Shown piece after piece: positions 5,746-13,788 of a DNA stretch of 14,770 nucleotides (its first letter is position 1; each line of letters opens with the position of its first letter). Source of the stretch: Limnovirga sp038203525. GTDB lineage: Bacteria; Bacteroidota; Bacteroidia; Chitinophagales; Chitinophagaceae. The stretch is from contig JBBRDW010000112.1 of the NCBI GenBank assembly GCA_038203525.1, positions 1-14,770 on the forward strand, written 5' to 3'. The notes under the pieces were generated by a model. It saw only the letters and a list, made by a program, of their open reading frames with translations, was not told the DNA's origin and searched no databases. Both the position numbers and the translations under genes were made by a program.

Positions 5746-8718
5746 CTAAAAATCGAGGCTAACACCCAATGAGTAAGTACGCGGACGTGGGTATATATTT
5801 CCGTCTACGCCAGAGTCACTTGCATTTTCCGGGTCAAGTCCCTTATACTTTGTAATTACAAAAACATTCTGAATACTTGCAGCAACTCTCATAGATGCTT
5901 TATTATTGAAAACTTTGCCCACAACATATCCGAAATTAATATTATCCAGTCTCAGGAATGATGCATTTTCAATATAATAATCAGATAAATATTGATTATT
6001 CTGGAATCCGGTTTCCAAGTAATTAACTGAAGCATTCCCAATAAAATTGATTGGATTTTTTATTGCCCTCAGAACCCCGCTGTTTGAATTATAGTTATTG
6101 TATAAATAATTACCAAAGTAACCATGGGCAGAAAGCCCGAGACTGAATTTTTTATAAGTAACCTGGGTGTTAATGCCCACCAATACATCAGGTGCTGGCT
6201 TTTTATAGTAGTAACGGTCATTTTCGTTAATTATCCCATCACGGTTAATATCTTCATACAGTCCCTCTATGGGGTTACCAATTTTGTCGTAGACCTGTTT
6301 GTAAACATTAAATGTATAGGGTGCATATCCAACAGCAAACTTTCCAATGTTGTTACCTGTACCGCCACCTATACCGCTTACATCGATACCTTTAAAATTG
6401 GGGTCTTGGTTCTGCAACAGGTTGGTAATTTTCGACTTTGTATACGTGTAATTAAATCCAAAATCCCAGGTGAAGTTTTCATTTCTTACAGGTGTTGTAT
6501 TCAACGTAAATTCATACCCCTGTACCTCTACATTACCCACATTAATAGTAAGCAGGTTTACAAAATTAGCCCCGGGAGCAACAGGAACATTGCTTAGCAA
6601 ATCCTTGGTTTTTTTGAAAAAATAATCTGCTGAACCTGATATTCTGTTTTTAAAAAATGAGAAGTCCAAACCCAGGTTTGAGGTTGTTGTAGTTTCCCAT
6701 TTTAAGTTAGCATCGTACCCTTCTGGTCTAAGATAGCTGTAAAAAGTATTTCCAAATTGATACTGCGCTCCGGTATTCGTACTTGTTGAATATCTTGGCA
6801 GGTAATTATAATATCCAATGCCATCCTGTTGTCCGGTAATACCCCATCCCAAACGGAGCTTTAGGTCAGTTACAACATTGCTGTTTTTAAAGAATTCATC
6901 CCTTAATTTCCAGGCAGCCGCAAATGCGGGAAAGTAACCTACCCTATTAGCAGGGGAAAACTTAGAACTTGCATCCCTTCGTAACGATGCGGTGAAAAGG
7001 TATTTATTCGCAACAGTAAAATTTAATCTCGAAAAATAAGACTCTAAGCGATATTCTGGCTTGTCAGTTAGATACAATGGAGTGGAATTAGGTATAGTGT
7101 CCCCGTCTAAACCAAAAGATGCAAAGTTAGTGACCTCAGTTACAAAAGACTGGTAACTATGGCCTAACAGTAAATCAAACTTGCTGTTGATACTCTTTAA
7201 ATCTTTTACATAAAGCAATGAGAAGTCGGCAAGAGTGTTTTTCTTCTTTTGTTCATAATGCGAACTAAACCCTTGAGTTTTATAATTGGTAGCAGCAATA
7301 GAATCTGTAATATCATCGCCGCTGCCGTTTGCATTATCAATGCCCACATTTACCAAAACATGAAGGTCTGGCAGAAAATGAAGTTTATAATCTAACTGCA
7401 CATTTCCTATTAACCGGTTTACTTCTGACGTATTATTCCTCTGGTACAACAATCCAAGAGGGTTGCGGGTTGCCAGATCAATAGGTTTGCCATCAGTTTG
7501 TAACCATTCGAAATATCCGCCATACTTATTGTCGGCATAAACTGGTTTAGTGGGATCAAAGGACACGGCAGAACCAATTGCACCTTCATTTGCAAAACGA
7601 TTATTTATCTTGCTCGCCTTTACGTTTAGGTTTACTGACAAATGATCATCGAAAAACTTTGGAGATAAGTTTAAGGCAGAGGATAAACGGTCAAATTTAT
7701 TGGTCTTCAATACACCCTCTTGGTTTAGATATCCTACTGATAAACGAAAGGGTACATATTTTCCCAGGCTTCCGCTTGCACTAAGGTTATTGTCGTATGC
7801 ACCTGCAGTTTGGTAAATTTCTTTTTGCCAATCCGTATTGGCGGTACCCAAAATATTTTTGTAGGTATTGAGGCCGGTTGTTATCGCGTCCGCTTCAACT
7901 ATATCCCTCAACTGGCTGGCAGACAGTACACTTACCATGTCACCAACCAATGCTGCGGAAGCCTGCGTGTTGAAATTATATTTAATTTTTCCCTTTACTC
8001 CTTTTTTAGTAGTAATAATCAATACGCCGTTTGATGCCCTTGAGCCGTATAATGCTGTAGCTGATGCATCTTTAAGCACACTCATTGATTCAATATCATT
8101 AGGGTTTATAGTACTTAAATAATTGCCGGTACCTGCTATTCCATTACTTTCTACCGGCACACCGTCTATCACAATCAACGGGTCGTTGCTTGCATTTAAA
8201 GACGCACCACCACGTATACGTATTTTACTGCCACCGCCAGCAGAACCGCCTCCGGAGGTAACCTGCAAACCTGCTACTTTACCCTGCAATAATTGCTCAG
8301 AAGACGCAATGTTTCCCTTTTGAAAATCCTTGGCAGAAATAGAAGTTACAGAACCGGTAAGATCACTTTTCTTACGTGTACCGTATGCAACTACCACTAC
8401 ATCGTTCAATGTAGAACTTGTTGGCGCCAGCACCACTGAAATATCACCGCCGGTAATCGCAACTTCTTGCTGGGCATAGCCAACAAAAGAAATTATCAAT
8501 GTCTTCGACGACGAAGAAACATTCAATTTAAAAAAACCATCAACATTGGTAGTTGTGCCGGTTTTGGTGCCTTTTATGGCTATGTTGGCACCGGCTATTG
8601 GTTTCCCGTCCTTAGCATCGGTAACCTTTCCGGCTACAACCTTATCCTGAGCTAAGGCTGACATGCTCAATAGCACCAGCGGAAGCACAAGCATCATAAA
8701 CAATCGTTTCAGCATCAT
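5746..8718 (-). CDS. susC: SusC-family TonB-dependent outer-membrane transporter
   Basis: A 990-residue porin that, with SusD, imports oligosaccharides across the outer membrane using TonB energy. The signal peptide is about 1-23 (SALA|QDKVV). Residues about 27-98 form a CarboxypepD_reg-like domain (GKVTDAKDGKPIAGANIAIKG...). A TonB-box-like DVVVVAYGT (106-114) leads into the plug (about 115-240), which includes IRGGASLNASNDPLIVIDGVP and SVLKDASATALYGSRASNG, followed by the beta-barrel to the terminal aromatic in SLDF. There is no STN domain, so direct signalling to an anti-sigma factor is not indicated. The length is typical. Two adjacent ATGs (8718 and 8715) are possible starts. It is the first gene of the operon and is preceded by a long regulatory region with several palindromes. 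Confidence 0.97.
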   Translation of the reverse strand: MMLKRLFMMLVLPLVLLSMSALAQDKVVAGKVTDAKDGKPIAGANIAIKGTKTGTTTNVDGFFKLNVSSSSKTLIISFVGYAQQEVAITGGDISVVLAPTSSTLNDVVVVAYGTRKKSDLTGSVTSISAKDFQKGNIASSEQLLQGKVAGLQVTSGGGSAGGGSKIRIRGGASLNASNDPLIVIDGVPVESNGIAGTGNYLSTINPNDIESMSVLKDASATALYGSRASNGVLIITTKKGVKGKIKYNFNTQASAALVGDMVSVLSASQLRDIVEADAITTGLNTYKNILGTANTDWQKEIYQTAGAYDNNLSASGSLGKYVPFRLSVGYLNQEGVLKTNKFDRLSSALNLSPKFFDDHLSVNLNVKASKINNRFANEGAIGSAVSFDPTKPVYADNKYGGYFEWLQTDGKPIDLATRNPLGLLYQRNNTSEVNRLIGNVQLDYKLHFLPDLHVLVNVGIDNANGSGDDITDSIAATNYKTQGFSSHYEQKKKNTLADFSLLYVKDLKSINSKFDLLLGHSYQSFVTEVTNFASFGLDGDTIPNSTPLYLTDKPEYRLESYFSRLNFTVANKYLFTASLRRDASSKFSPANRVGYFPAFAAAWKLRDEFFKNSNVVTDLKLRLGWGITGQQDGIGYYNYLPRYSTSTNTGAQYQFGNTFYSYLRPEGYDANLKWETTTTSNLGLDFSFFKNRISGSADYFFKKTKDLLSNVPVAPGANFVNLLTINVGNVEVQGYEFTLNTTPVRNENFTWDFGFNYTYTKSKITNLLQNQDPNFKGIDVSGIGGGTGNNIGKFAVGYAPYTFNVYKQVYDKIGNPIEGLYEDINRDGIINENDRYYYKKPAPDVLVGINTQVTYKKFSLGLSAHGYFGNYLYNNYNSNSGVLRAIKNPINFIGNASVNYLETGFQNNQYLSDYYIENASFLRLDNINFGYVVGKVFNNKASMRVAASIQNVFVITKYKGLDPENASDSGVDGNIYPRPRTYSLGVSLDF

Positions 8719-8947
8719 AATAAAAAATTTACTGGTTTGTATGTAGATTTAAAGGTGATAAACCAATTTTAGAAAATAAAAAACAACAGAAATTGTGAAA
8801 ATGTTTATAAATATTTTACAATAGCTAAATAAAAAAAATGCTTTGTGTTGCCGGAAAACAACTGAACTAAGGCAGCAGGAGACATATAATTAGGCAGAGA
8901 GCAGTTAATTCCCATTATGCAGCAATTCGTAGTTTTTAATTTTTAAG

Positions 8948-8993
8948 GTGTAATTTTTACACATTAAAAAGCAAATATGTGTATTTTTTACAC
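8948..8993. promoter_or_regulatory. Pair of near-identical 15-bp palindromes, likely susC operator
   Basis: GTGTAATTTTTACAC (8948-8962) and GTGTATTTTTTACAC (8979-8993) differ at one base, and both are inverted repeats. Their centres are 31 bp apart, close to three helical turns, as expected for two dimers on one face of the helix. The second lies between the candidate -33 and -7 elements and the first just downstream of the predicted start. Such placement would suit a repressor. The binding protein is unknown. Confidence 0.55.
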
Positions 8994-9001
8994 AACGCAA
9001 A
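8972..9001 (-). promoter_or_regulatory. Candidate susC promoter (TTTG-N18-CATATTTG)
   Basis: On the minus strand, TTTG (9001-8998) and CATATTTG (8979-8972) are separated by 18 nt. The Bacteroidota consensus is TTTG, then about 17-19 nt, then TAnnTTTG; only the first base of the -7 box deviates. Transcription would start near 8965, leaving a leader of about 245 nt before susC. Confidence 0.4.
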
Positions 9002-9046
9002 AAAAAATTTTTTGCGAAAATCTTTTTGCTTATCAAATTGTTTGAT
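8996..9046. repeat. Two further dyads upstream of the susC promoter
   Basis: The first is a 21-bp A/T-cored palindrome at 8996-9016 (CGCAAAAAA...TTTTTTGCG, 3-nt centre) that overlaps the candidate -33 element. The second is ATCAAATTGTTTGAT at 9032-9046 (6-bp arms). The first could act as an A-tract upstream element or bend; the second could be another regulator site. Confidence 0.35.
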
Positions 9047-9207
9047 TTTTTTGACGTAAAAAGGGGCAAAAAATTCACAAACACAGAAAATAAACAGACA
9101 AAAAACTTATCAAATTCGCTGCAACATTGCTTTGCAATTGCTTAAAACATTTTAAATCAGCGATGTGGAGGCAGAATGGAATACTTTAATAAAACTGCGA
9201 TTTTATT

Positions 9208-9259
9208 GGCCAGGGGCCATAACAAACATTGAGCTTTCGTTGCGTCGCACTCTTTTACT
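9208..9259 (+). repeat. Dispersed repeat, copy 3 (left arm of inverted pair 2)
   Basis: The 52-bp form runs GGCCAGG (9208-9214), 17 variable nt, AGCTT (9232-9236), 3 nt, then the core (9240-9259) with TTTTACT in place of TTGTACT. The inner 28 nt (9232-9259) pair with 9373-9400 with two mismatches, and GGCCAGG pairs with CCTGGCC at 9418-9424. Confidence 0.85.
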
Positions 9260-9372
9260 TTGGGAACTTTAGGCGTCAAGCCCCTGCGTTGCAAAGTTGA
9301 TGAGTTATGCGTGAAGTGGTATTTTAAAACCCATGAACTTTGGAACTTGTAAACTGATGAATGATATTCTTT

Positions 9373-9424
9373 AGTACAAGAGTGCGACGCAACGGAAGCT
9401 AAACAATTGGAGTGTAGCCTGGCC
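9373..9424 (-). repeat. Dispersed repeat, copy 4 (right arm of inverted pair 2)
   Basis: This is the reverse-strand counterpart of copy 3. Read on the minus strand it has GGCCAGG, 17 nt, AGCTT, 3 nt, and the exact core TTGCGTCGCACTCTTGTACT, again 52 bp. The 113 nt between the arms contain no gene. The outer end lies 77 nt after the stop of the kinase gene. Confidence 0.85.
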
Positions 9425-9501
9425 CATAAATTATTTTTTTTGCTAACCTATAGCGATAGTGTGCTTCGCAAACTGTTTATGATAAACGGTTCCGTAGCTT
9501 A

Positions 9502-11925
9502 TTAACGATTTTTAAACCACTTTTTATAAAAAGGGAGATTGCCAGTTTTACTATTGCTGTAATAGCTGTAATTATTGGATAAGCCATAACCGTAGCCATA
9601 ACCATAGCCGTAATTATTTTTCATTTTAACGCCATTAATTACTACGTTAAGATTTTTGATCTTGTTATTGTTAATGATCTCCTGCAGCAGGTTTAGCTGC
9701 TCCTTAAAAGTATAGCCCTGGCGTACAATGTAAATACTGGCATCAGCATATTTTGAGAGTAACTGAGCATCTGTAACAAGGCCTACGGGTGGTGTATCGA
9801 AAATAATATAGTCGAAGCGTTTTTTTAGTTCTGTCATTAAAAAATTAACCCGTTTGTTAAGGATAAGCTCTGCCGGATTGGGGGGAATAATACCAGCCCC
9901 AATAAGGGAAAAATTTTCGTGTACGCCTGAAGATATAAGCACATCATCTATATTCAGCTGGTTAACAATAAAGTTAGAAAGTCCCTGCGGCTGGTCTATG
10001 CCGAGAGAAGACAAGACTTTTGGCATACGTAAGTCAAACTCGAGCAAAACAACTGTTTTGCCACTCATAGCCAATGCCGTAGCAAGGTTCATGGCAATAA
10101 AAGATTTTCCTTCACTACTCATACTAGAAGTTATCAAAAGTGTACGTGTTTCGTCTTCTGCTTTATCTGCAATAATAAAGTCGAGGTTTGTTCTCAATAT
10201 TCTAAACTGCTCGGCAATAGCGGATCTTGACTCTTTTTCAAATACTATTTTTTTACCTTCAGCTGCCTGGCTTATTTCGCCTAACACAGGAGCAGTAGTA
10301 CTTTCAGTAACATCCTTACGTGTGTTGATCCGGTTGTTAAGAAGATATTTGAAATAAATAAAAATGGTTGGCAGCGCTAAACCCGCAAAAATAAATAAGC
10401 CATAAATCAGCATTTTGTTTGGGGCATAGGGAATGGATTCGTGATAAGGTGTGTCAACAATCCTTACGGGTGCAAGGTTTGCCGTTTTCCCAATCTCGGT
10501 TTCTTCGCGTTGTTTTAAAAGAAAAATATAAATCTCCTGCTTAATGGTTTGCTGCCTGGAGTATTCAAGAAATTGTCTTTCTGTGGCGGGAACTTCTTTT
10601 ATCTGCCTGTCGAAAGTTTTAAGGTTATCTTTTAAATTATTAATCGTTATAACCAGGTTCTTCTTTATTAACGCTACGCTGTTAATTAGGTCGGTGCGTA
10701 CTCTTGCAATTTGAGCATCCAGGGTTTGTACGGAAGGGTTATCATTTGTCGTGAAAGCTGCCTGCCTTTCTCTTTCTAACTGCAGCGCATTATAGGTGTT
10801 TAACAGATTACTGAAATTAGGGTCTGACTGAATGGAAAGATTGGTTGGCACTACACGTTTATTTGTACTTTCATCTTTCAAATAATCATCCAGTGCATTG
10901 GAAATTTCGAACTCGGTCTGTTGTACTGCAAGGTTTTTTAAATAGTCACTCGTATTGGTAACCAGGAGTTGAGACTCGGTAGTAAGGTCGGTAAGTTTAT
11001 TTGCCTGCTTAAAATTCTGTATTTGTTTCTCGATGCTGTTGAGCTCATCACTAACCAGAAAAAGCCTGTTATTAATAAATGCAATAGTGCTGTCGGCCAC
11101 CCTGTTTTTATCTTCAATATTTAACAGTATGTAAGTGTCTATGAGCTTCGTAAGCATGTCAACCCCTCTTTTTGGGAGCGGCTCCTCATTGAGGGTAAGT
11201 GAAATAGTTGCCGCCTTAGAATTAGTGTTGACGATACCGAGGTTTGCCTGGTAATTTGTTATTGCCTGTTCGTAAGAAATTATGTTTACAGAGTAAGACT
11301 GCAGCAGCGTATCTCCCGGGTTAGCCAAAGGTTTTGGCAGTATGGTAAACACGCAGCCGTTAAGGCGTATTTGTCCACCAAAAGGTATCGAAAAATTGCT
11401 TTTTGCATCTGTAATTTCAAATGAATTACCACTTAGCCTTACCTGAAAATTAATTGGAAAGCTTAATGGAATAGAAGACAAAGAGTCGATTTTAATTTTA
11501 AAAGGGGATCTGGATTCCGGAATTTCATTGGATTTGATACGCGCTGCGCCAAAATATCTAACGTTTAACTGCAGGCTGCGCACAATGTTTTCCATAAGCG
11601 AATGCGATTCCAGTATGGCCATTTCATTGTCTACACTGTTCGAAAGATTACTGAGCCCGAGATCACTTAGCATGGAGCTTTCGTCTAGCAGGGAAGAAGT
11701 AGACGAGTTTGATGATTGTGAATTTTCAACAAGCAGTGATGCATGTATTTTATACATGGGTGTCGCAAAATACATGTACGTAAAAGCAAGGGTAAAAGCA
11801 ATAATTAAAGAAATAAAGAACCAGTGCCAATTTGAAAATAGTGCGAAAATTGTTTTTTTCAGATCAAGATTCGATTCTGTTTCATCCTGCTTTGCCTGCA
11901 TCCGGGTGCTATTGGTTTCCATCAA
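9502..11925 (-). CDS. Wzc-type polysaccharide co-polymerase / tyrosine autokinase
   Basis: An 807-residue inner-membrane protein controlling chain length and export of capsule or exopolysaccharide. A cytoplasmic N-terminus precedes TM1 (about 35-53). A large periplasmic part contains a Wzz domain and coiled-coil-rich segments (about 275-450), then TM2 (about 505-525) and a cytoplasmic BY-kinase domain. Kinase motifs: Walker A TSSMSSEGKS (599-608, Lys607), Walker A' VVLLEFDLR (625-633, Asp631) and Walker B FDYIIFD (704-710). In Walker A' the common first Asp is Glu629. The tail has eight Tyr between 772 and 789, five of them in a YGYGYGYGYG run, the expected autophosphorylation cluster. No Wza, glycosyltransferase or flippase gene is adjacent, so it is an isolated locus here. 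The start is the first of two adjacent ATGs. Confidence 0.94.
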   Translation of the reverse strand: MMETNSTRMQAKQDETESNLDLKKTIFALFSNWHWFFISLIIAFTLAFTYMYFATPMYKIHASLLVENSQSSNSSTSSLLDESSMLSDLGLSNLSNSVDNEMAILESHSLMENIVRSLQLNVRYFGAARIKSNEIPESRSPFKIKIDSLSSIPLSFPINFQVRLSGNSFEITDAKSNFSIPFGGQIRLNGCVFTILPKPLANPGDTLLQSYSVNIISYEQAITNYQANLGIVNTNSKAATISLTLNEEPLPKRGVDMLTKLIDTYILLNIEDKNRVADSTIAFINNRLFLVSDELNSIEKQIQNFKQANKLTDLTTESQLLVTNTSDYLKNLAVQQTEFEISNALDDYLKDESTNKRVVPTNLSIQSDPNFSNLLNTYNALQLERERQAAFTTNDNPSVQTLDAQIARVRTDLINSVALIKKNLVITINNLKDNLKTFDRQIKEVPATERQFLEYSRQQTIKQEIYIFLLKQREETEIGKTANLAPVRIVDTPYHESIPYAPNKMLIYGLFIFAGLALPTIFIYFKYLLNNRINTRKDVTESTTAPVLGEISQAAEGKKIVFEKESRSAIAEQFRILRTNLDFIIADKAEDETRTLLITSSMSSEGKSFIAMNLATALAMSGKTVVLLEFDLRMPKVLSSLGIDQPQGLSNFIVNQLNIDDVLISSGVHENFSLIGAGIIPPNPAELILNKRVNFLMTELKKRFDYIIFDTPPVGLVTDAQLLSKYADASIYIVRQGYTFKEQLNLLQEIINNNKIKNLNVVINGVKMKNNYGYGYGYGYGLSNNYSYYSNSKTGNLPFYKKWFKNR

Positions 11926-11966
11926 CTATTACTGAATTATTAATAATACTTTTCTTAAAATTCCCG

Positions 11967-11974
11967 CAAATGTA
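11967..11974 (-). promoter_or_regulatory. Candidate -7 element TACATTTG for the tyrosine kinase gene
   Basis: Read on the minus strand, TACATTTG matches TAnnTTTG exactly and ends 41 nt before the ATG at 11925, implying a leader of about 35 nt. No clear TTTG is found 17-19 nt upstream. If this is the promoter, the open frame at 11909-12280 is not part of the transcript. Confidence 0.45.
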
Positions 11975-12101
11975 TTGCTTTATATTTTGTAGGGTTTTAT
12001 AAGCTATAATTTTATGTTCACTTTTACAACGATGGTGTAATTGCATAAGCATTCCAAACCTGTTAAGTTTGTTTTCGGGCTGAAGCAAATAACCCAAAAA
12101 T

Positions 12102-12122
12102 TTACCTGCCGGGGGTAGGTAA
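12102..12122. repeat. 21-bp dyad in the kinase/beta-helix divergent region
   Basis: TTACCTGCC (12102-12110) pairs with GGTAGGTAA (12114-12122) across GGG, with one G-T position. On the minus strand the dyad is followed by ATTTTT, a terminator-like arrangement, but there the variable position is an A/C mismatch. Operator, weak terminator or leader hairpin are all possible. Confidence 0.35.
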
Positions 12123-12358
12123 GCGACTTTGAATGTTGCCCAAACAAAATTTAGAAGATGACGCGTGCAATGCAAGTAAAGCTTAATAATATGACTATAG
12201 CCTGGCTCAAAAAATTTAACCCACTTTGTACCCGTTGCTACGTGTAATTTTAAGTTAGTTTTAGGATTTGAAAATTCCATAATTCAAACAATAGCTATGT
12301 ACAGTTGCTGGTAATTTAATATCGCCGAATAATTAGCATGGTTTATGCGATTGTAGCA

Positions 12359-12388
12359 TTGTAAACCGAAAAGACAAACAGATATTTG
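12359..12388 (+). promoter_or_regulatory. Candidate promoter of the beta-helix gene (TTG-N19-GATATTTG)
   Basis: TTG (12359-12361) and GATATTTG (12381-12388) are 19 nt apart; the -7 box differs from TAnnTTTG only at its first base, like the susC candidate. A second near match, TCTATTTG, lies at 12390-12397. The predicted leader is about 35 nt. Confidence 0.3.
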
Positions 12389-12430
12389 TTCTATTTGCAT
12401 AAATCAGCTGTTTAAAAATTAAAAACACCT

Positions 12431-13717
12431 ATGAAAGTTTTACAAAAAAATACGCTTGCCTGCCTGCTGATATGCATGTATATACTGGTACTCCCTTGCT
12501 GTTACGCTCAAAAACAAGCACTAACAGATGTAAGTAAAAAAGGCATTGTGCCGGGTACCAATGCTGATATAACACCACAGTTACAGGATATTATTAACAA
12601 AGCCGAACCTGGCTCTGTAATTTATTTGCCCGGCGGAAAGTATATGATGGATGGCCCGGTTAATATAAAAACAAATAATATTACGCTGAAAGGAGACACC
12701 AATACCGTACTTGTTTTTACAAACAAAACCGACTATTATAAACAGTATAACCAGCGGGTTGGTATGATCAATATTGGGGCAAATAATATTGTTATTGAAA
12801 ATTTATACCTCGATCAAAACTTTCGCGGTTCGGGCCGCAAATGTGGCGATATGCCGCTTATCGCCGGCATACTCTCCGGCTGTTCCTATTTAGGTAAATC
12901 AATAAAAACAAACAATAATACTATCCGCAATTGTACGGTTTATGATTATTACGGGGATGCCATTTCTGTTTTCCATGCTTCCACCACCAACTATACGGTT
13001 ACTAACTGTCACTTGGTTTCCTCCTTCATTGCCGGCAACTGGAATACATGTGCACACAAAGGCGAACAGGGTATAAGCGTTGCTTCCGGCAGTGGTATAA
13101 GAATTACGGGCAATAGTATAGAAGGAGCTTTAGACGATGCCATTGCAACCCACGGCAACTGCGTTGATGTAACCATAAGCAATAACACCGTATCTACCAT
13201 ACGTGGAAGAATATTAATAGACGGCGTCACTAACGGAACAATAAAAAATAACACGATTGAATATCTTAGAAACGGCTGGGCAGCCATAATGCTCACCATG
13301 TCTCCCGACACAAAAAAGCCTTCTGCAAGCAGTAACTTACAGGTGGAAGACAATACCATTCACATACACAAGGGCGTAACCGTAGCTGCAGCCATCATGT
13401 TATATGCACCGGGAACAAATGTTATCATTAAAGGCAATACCATAAATGCAGACGATCCTCAAAGTGCTGCCGGTATTCAACTGGCCGAGCGGCTTATTAA
13501 CAAAACCACTAAAACATATTATTTTGGCGATAAGCTAACCATAACCAACAACAACATAAATAATTTTAACTCCGGTATAAAATTCAATATTACCGGCAAG
13601 GTAAAGGAGCCCGGCGTAGATATAACCGATAACAACATAACCAACCACAAAGAAAAAATTACCCGCGAAACCAGCCCTTTTATTTTAAAACTGCAGGACA
13701 ATACTGAAAACAATTAA
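12431..13717 (+). CDS. Exported right-handed parallel beta-helix protein (pectate lyase/epimerase superfamily)
   Basis: A 428-residue protein with a signal peptide (about 1-26, PCCYA|Q). The VLPC preceding the cut lacks the small residue expected of a lipobox, so a soluble periplasmic or secreted protein is more likely. Residues about 33-75 have the N-terminal pattern of pectate-lyase-3-type helices (DITPQLQDIINKAEPGSVIYLPGGKY). At least eleven rungs follow, visible as repeats of the kind NNITLKG, NNIVIENL, NTIRNCTV, GIRITGNSI, DVTISNNTV and KLTITNNNI between 82 and 404, with an asparagine ladder. LDDAIATHG (234-242) carries an Asp pair and a His, like catalytic sites in carbohydrate-active beta-helices, but substrate and reaction cannot be assigned. 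Proximity to the polysaccharide kinase suggests work on an exported polysaccharide, which is inference. Confidence 0.85.
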   Translation: MKVLQKNTLACLLICMYILVLPCCYAQKQALTDVSKKGIVPGTNADITPQLQDIINKAEPGSVIYLPGGKYMMDGPVNIKTNNITLKGDTNTVLVFTNKTDYYKQYNQRVGMINIGANNIVIENLYLDQNFRGSGRKCGDMPLIAGILSGCSYLGKSIKTNNNTIRNCTVYDYYGDAISVFHASTTNYTVTNCHLVSSFIAGNWNTCAHKGEQGISVASGSGIRITGNSIEGALDDAIATHGNCVDVTISNNTVSTIRGRILIDGVTNGTIKNNTIEYLRNGWAAIMLTMSPDTKKPSASSNLQVEDNTIHIHKGVTVAAAIMLYAPGTNVIIKGNTINADDPQSAAGIQLAERLINKTTKTYYFGDKLTITNNNINNFNSGIKFNITGKVKEPGVDITDNNITNHKEKITRETSPFILKLQDNTENN

Positions 13718-13736
13718 AAAGGTTTTTAAAATTATG

Positions 13737-13788
13737 GGCCCGGCTGTAGAACAAATAGGAAGCTTTACTTGCGTCGCACTCTTGTACT
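13737..13788 (+). repeat. Dispersed repeat, copy 5 (solo)
   Basis: The 52-bp form is complete: GGCCCGG (13737-13743), 17 nt, AGCTT (13761-13765), TAC, then the exact 20-nt core at 13769-13788. No inverted partner is present before the window ends. It starts 20 nt after the beta-helix stop codon. Confidence 0.85.

Larger units (their letters stand above)
8719..9501. other. Regulatory and repeat-bearing spacer between wzc-type gene and susC
   Basis: This 783-nt AT-rich stretch has no credible ORF. The half next to susC carries the candidate promoter and four dyads (8948-9046). The half next to the kinase gene carries an inverted pair of the dispersed repeat. A 9-bp stem with 3-nt loop (9471-9479 with 9483-9491, one G-T or A/C position) lies 11 nt after the kinase stop but lacks a T-tract, so it is at best a 3'-end hairpin. 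The sequence CTTATCAAATT occurs twice (9029-9039, 9107-9117). Confidence 0.7.
11926..12430. other. Divergent intergenic region between kinase and beta-helix genes
   Basis: The 505 nt separate two divergently transcribed genes. I find an exact -7 element for the kinase gene, a weaker one for the beta-helix gene and a 21-bp dyad in between. An open frame on the minus strand (11909-12280) is not convincing as a gene. Confidence 0.65.

Noticed and set aside
6124..6597. A 157-codon open frame on the plus strand
   Set aside because: It lies entirely within susC on the opposite strand; susC is a clear full-length gene.
9854..10357. A 167-codon open frame on the plus strand
   Set aside because: It is the antisense of the kinase domain of the Wzc-type gene, whose motifs are intact.
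11528..11935. A 135-codon open frame on the plus strand
   Set aside because: It is antisense to the N-terminal part of the kinase gene and shows no family resemblance.
11909..12280. A 123-codon open frame on the minus strand upstream of, and slightly overlapping, the kinase start
   Set aside because: The protein has no signal, domain or family pattern, its composition looks like translated spacer, and an exact -7 promoter element for the kinase lies inside it. It cannot be excluded entirely.
13009..13359. A 116-codon open frame on the minus strand
   Set aside because: It is antisense to the rungs of the beta-helix gene; repeated Asn/Ile codons keep the reverse frame open.
1642..13788. The five repeat copies as a CRISPR array
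   Set aside because: Copies are kilobases apart and in both orientations, with no regular spacers and no cas genes.
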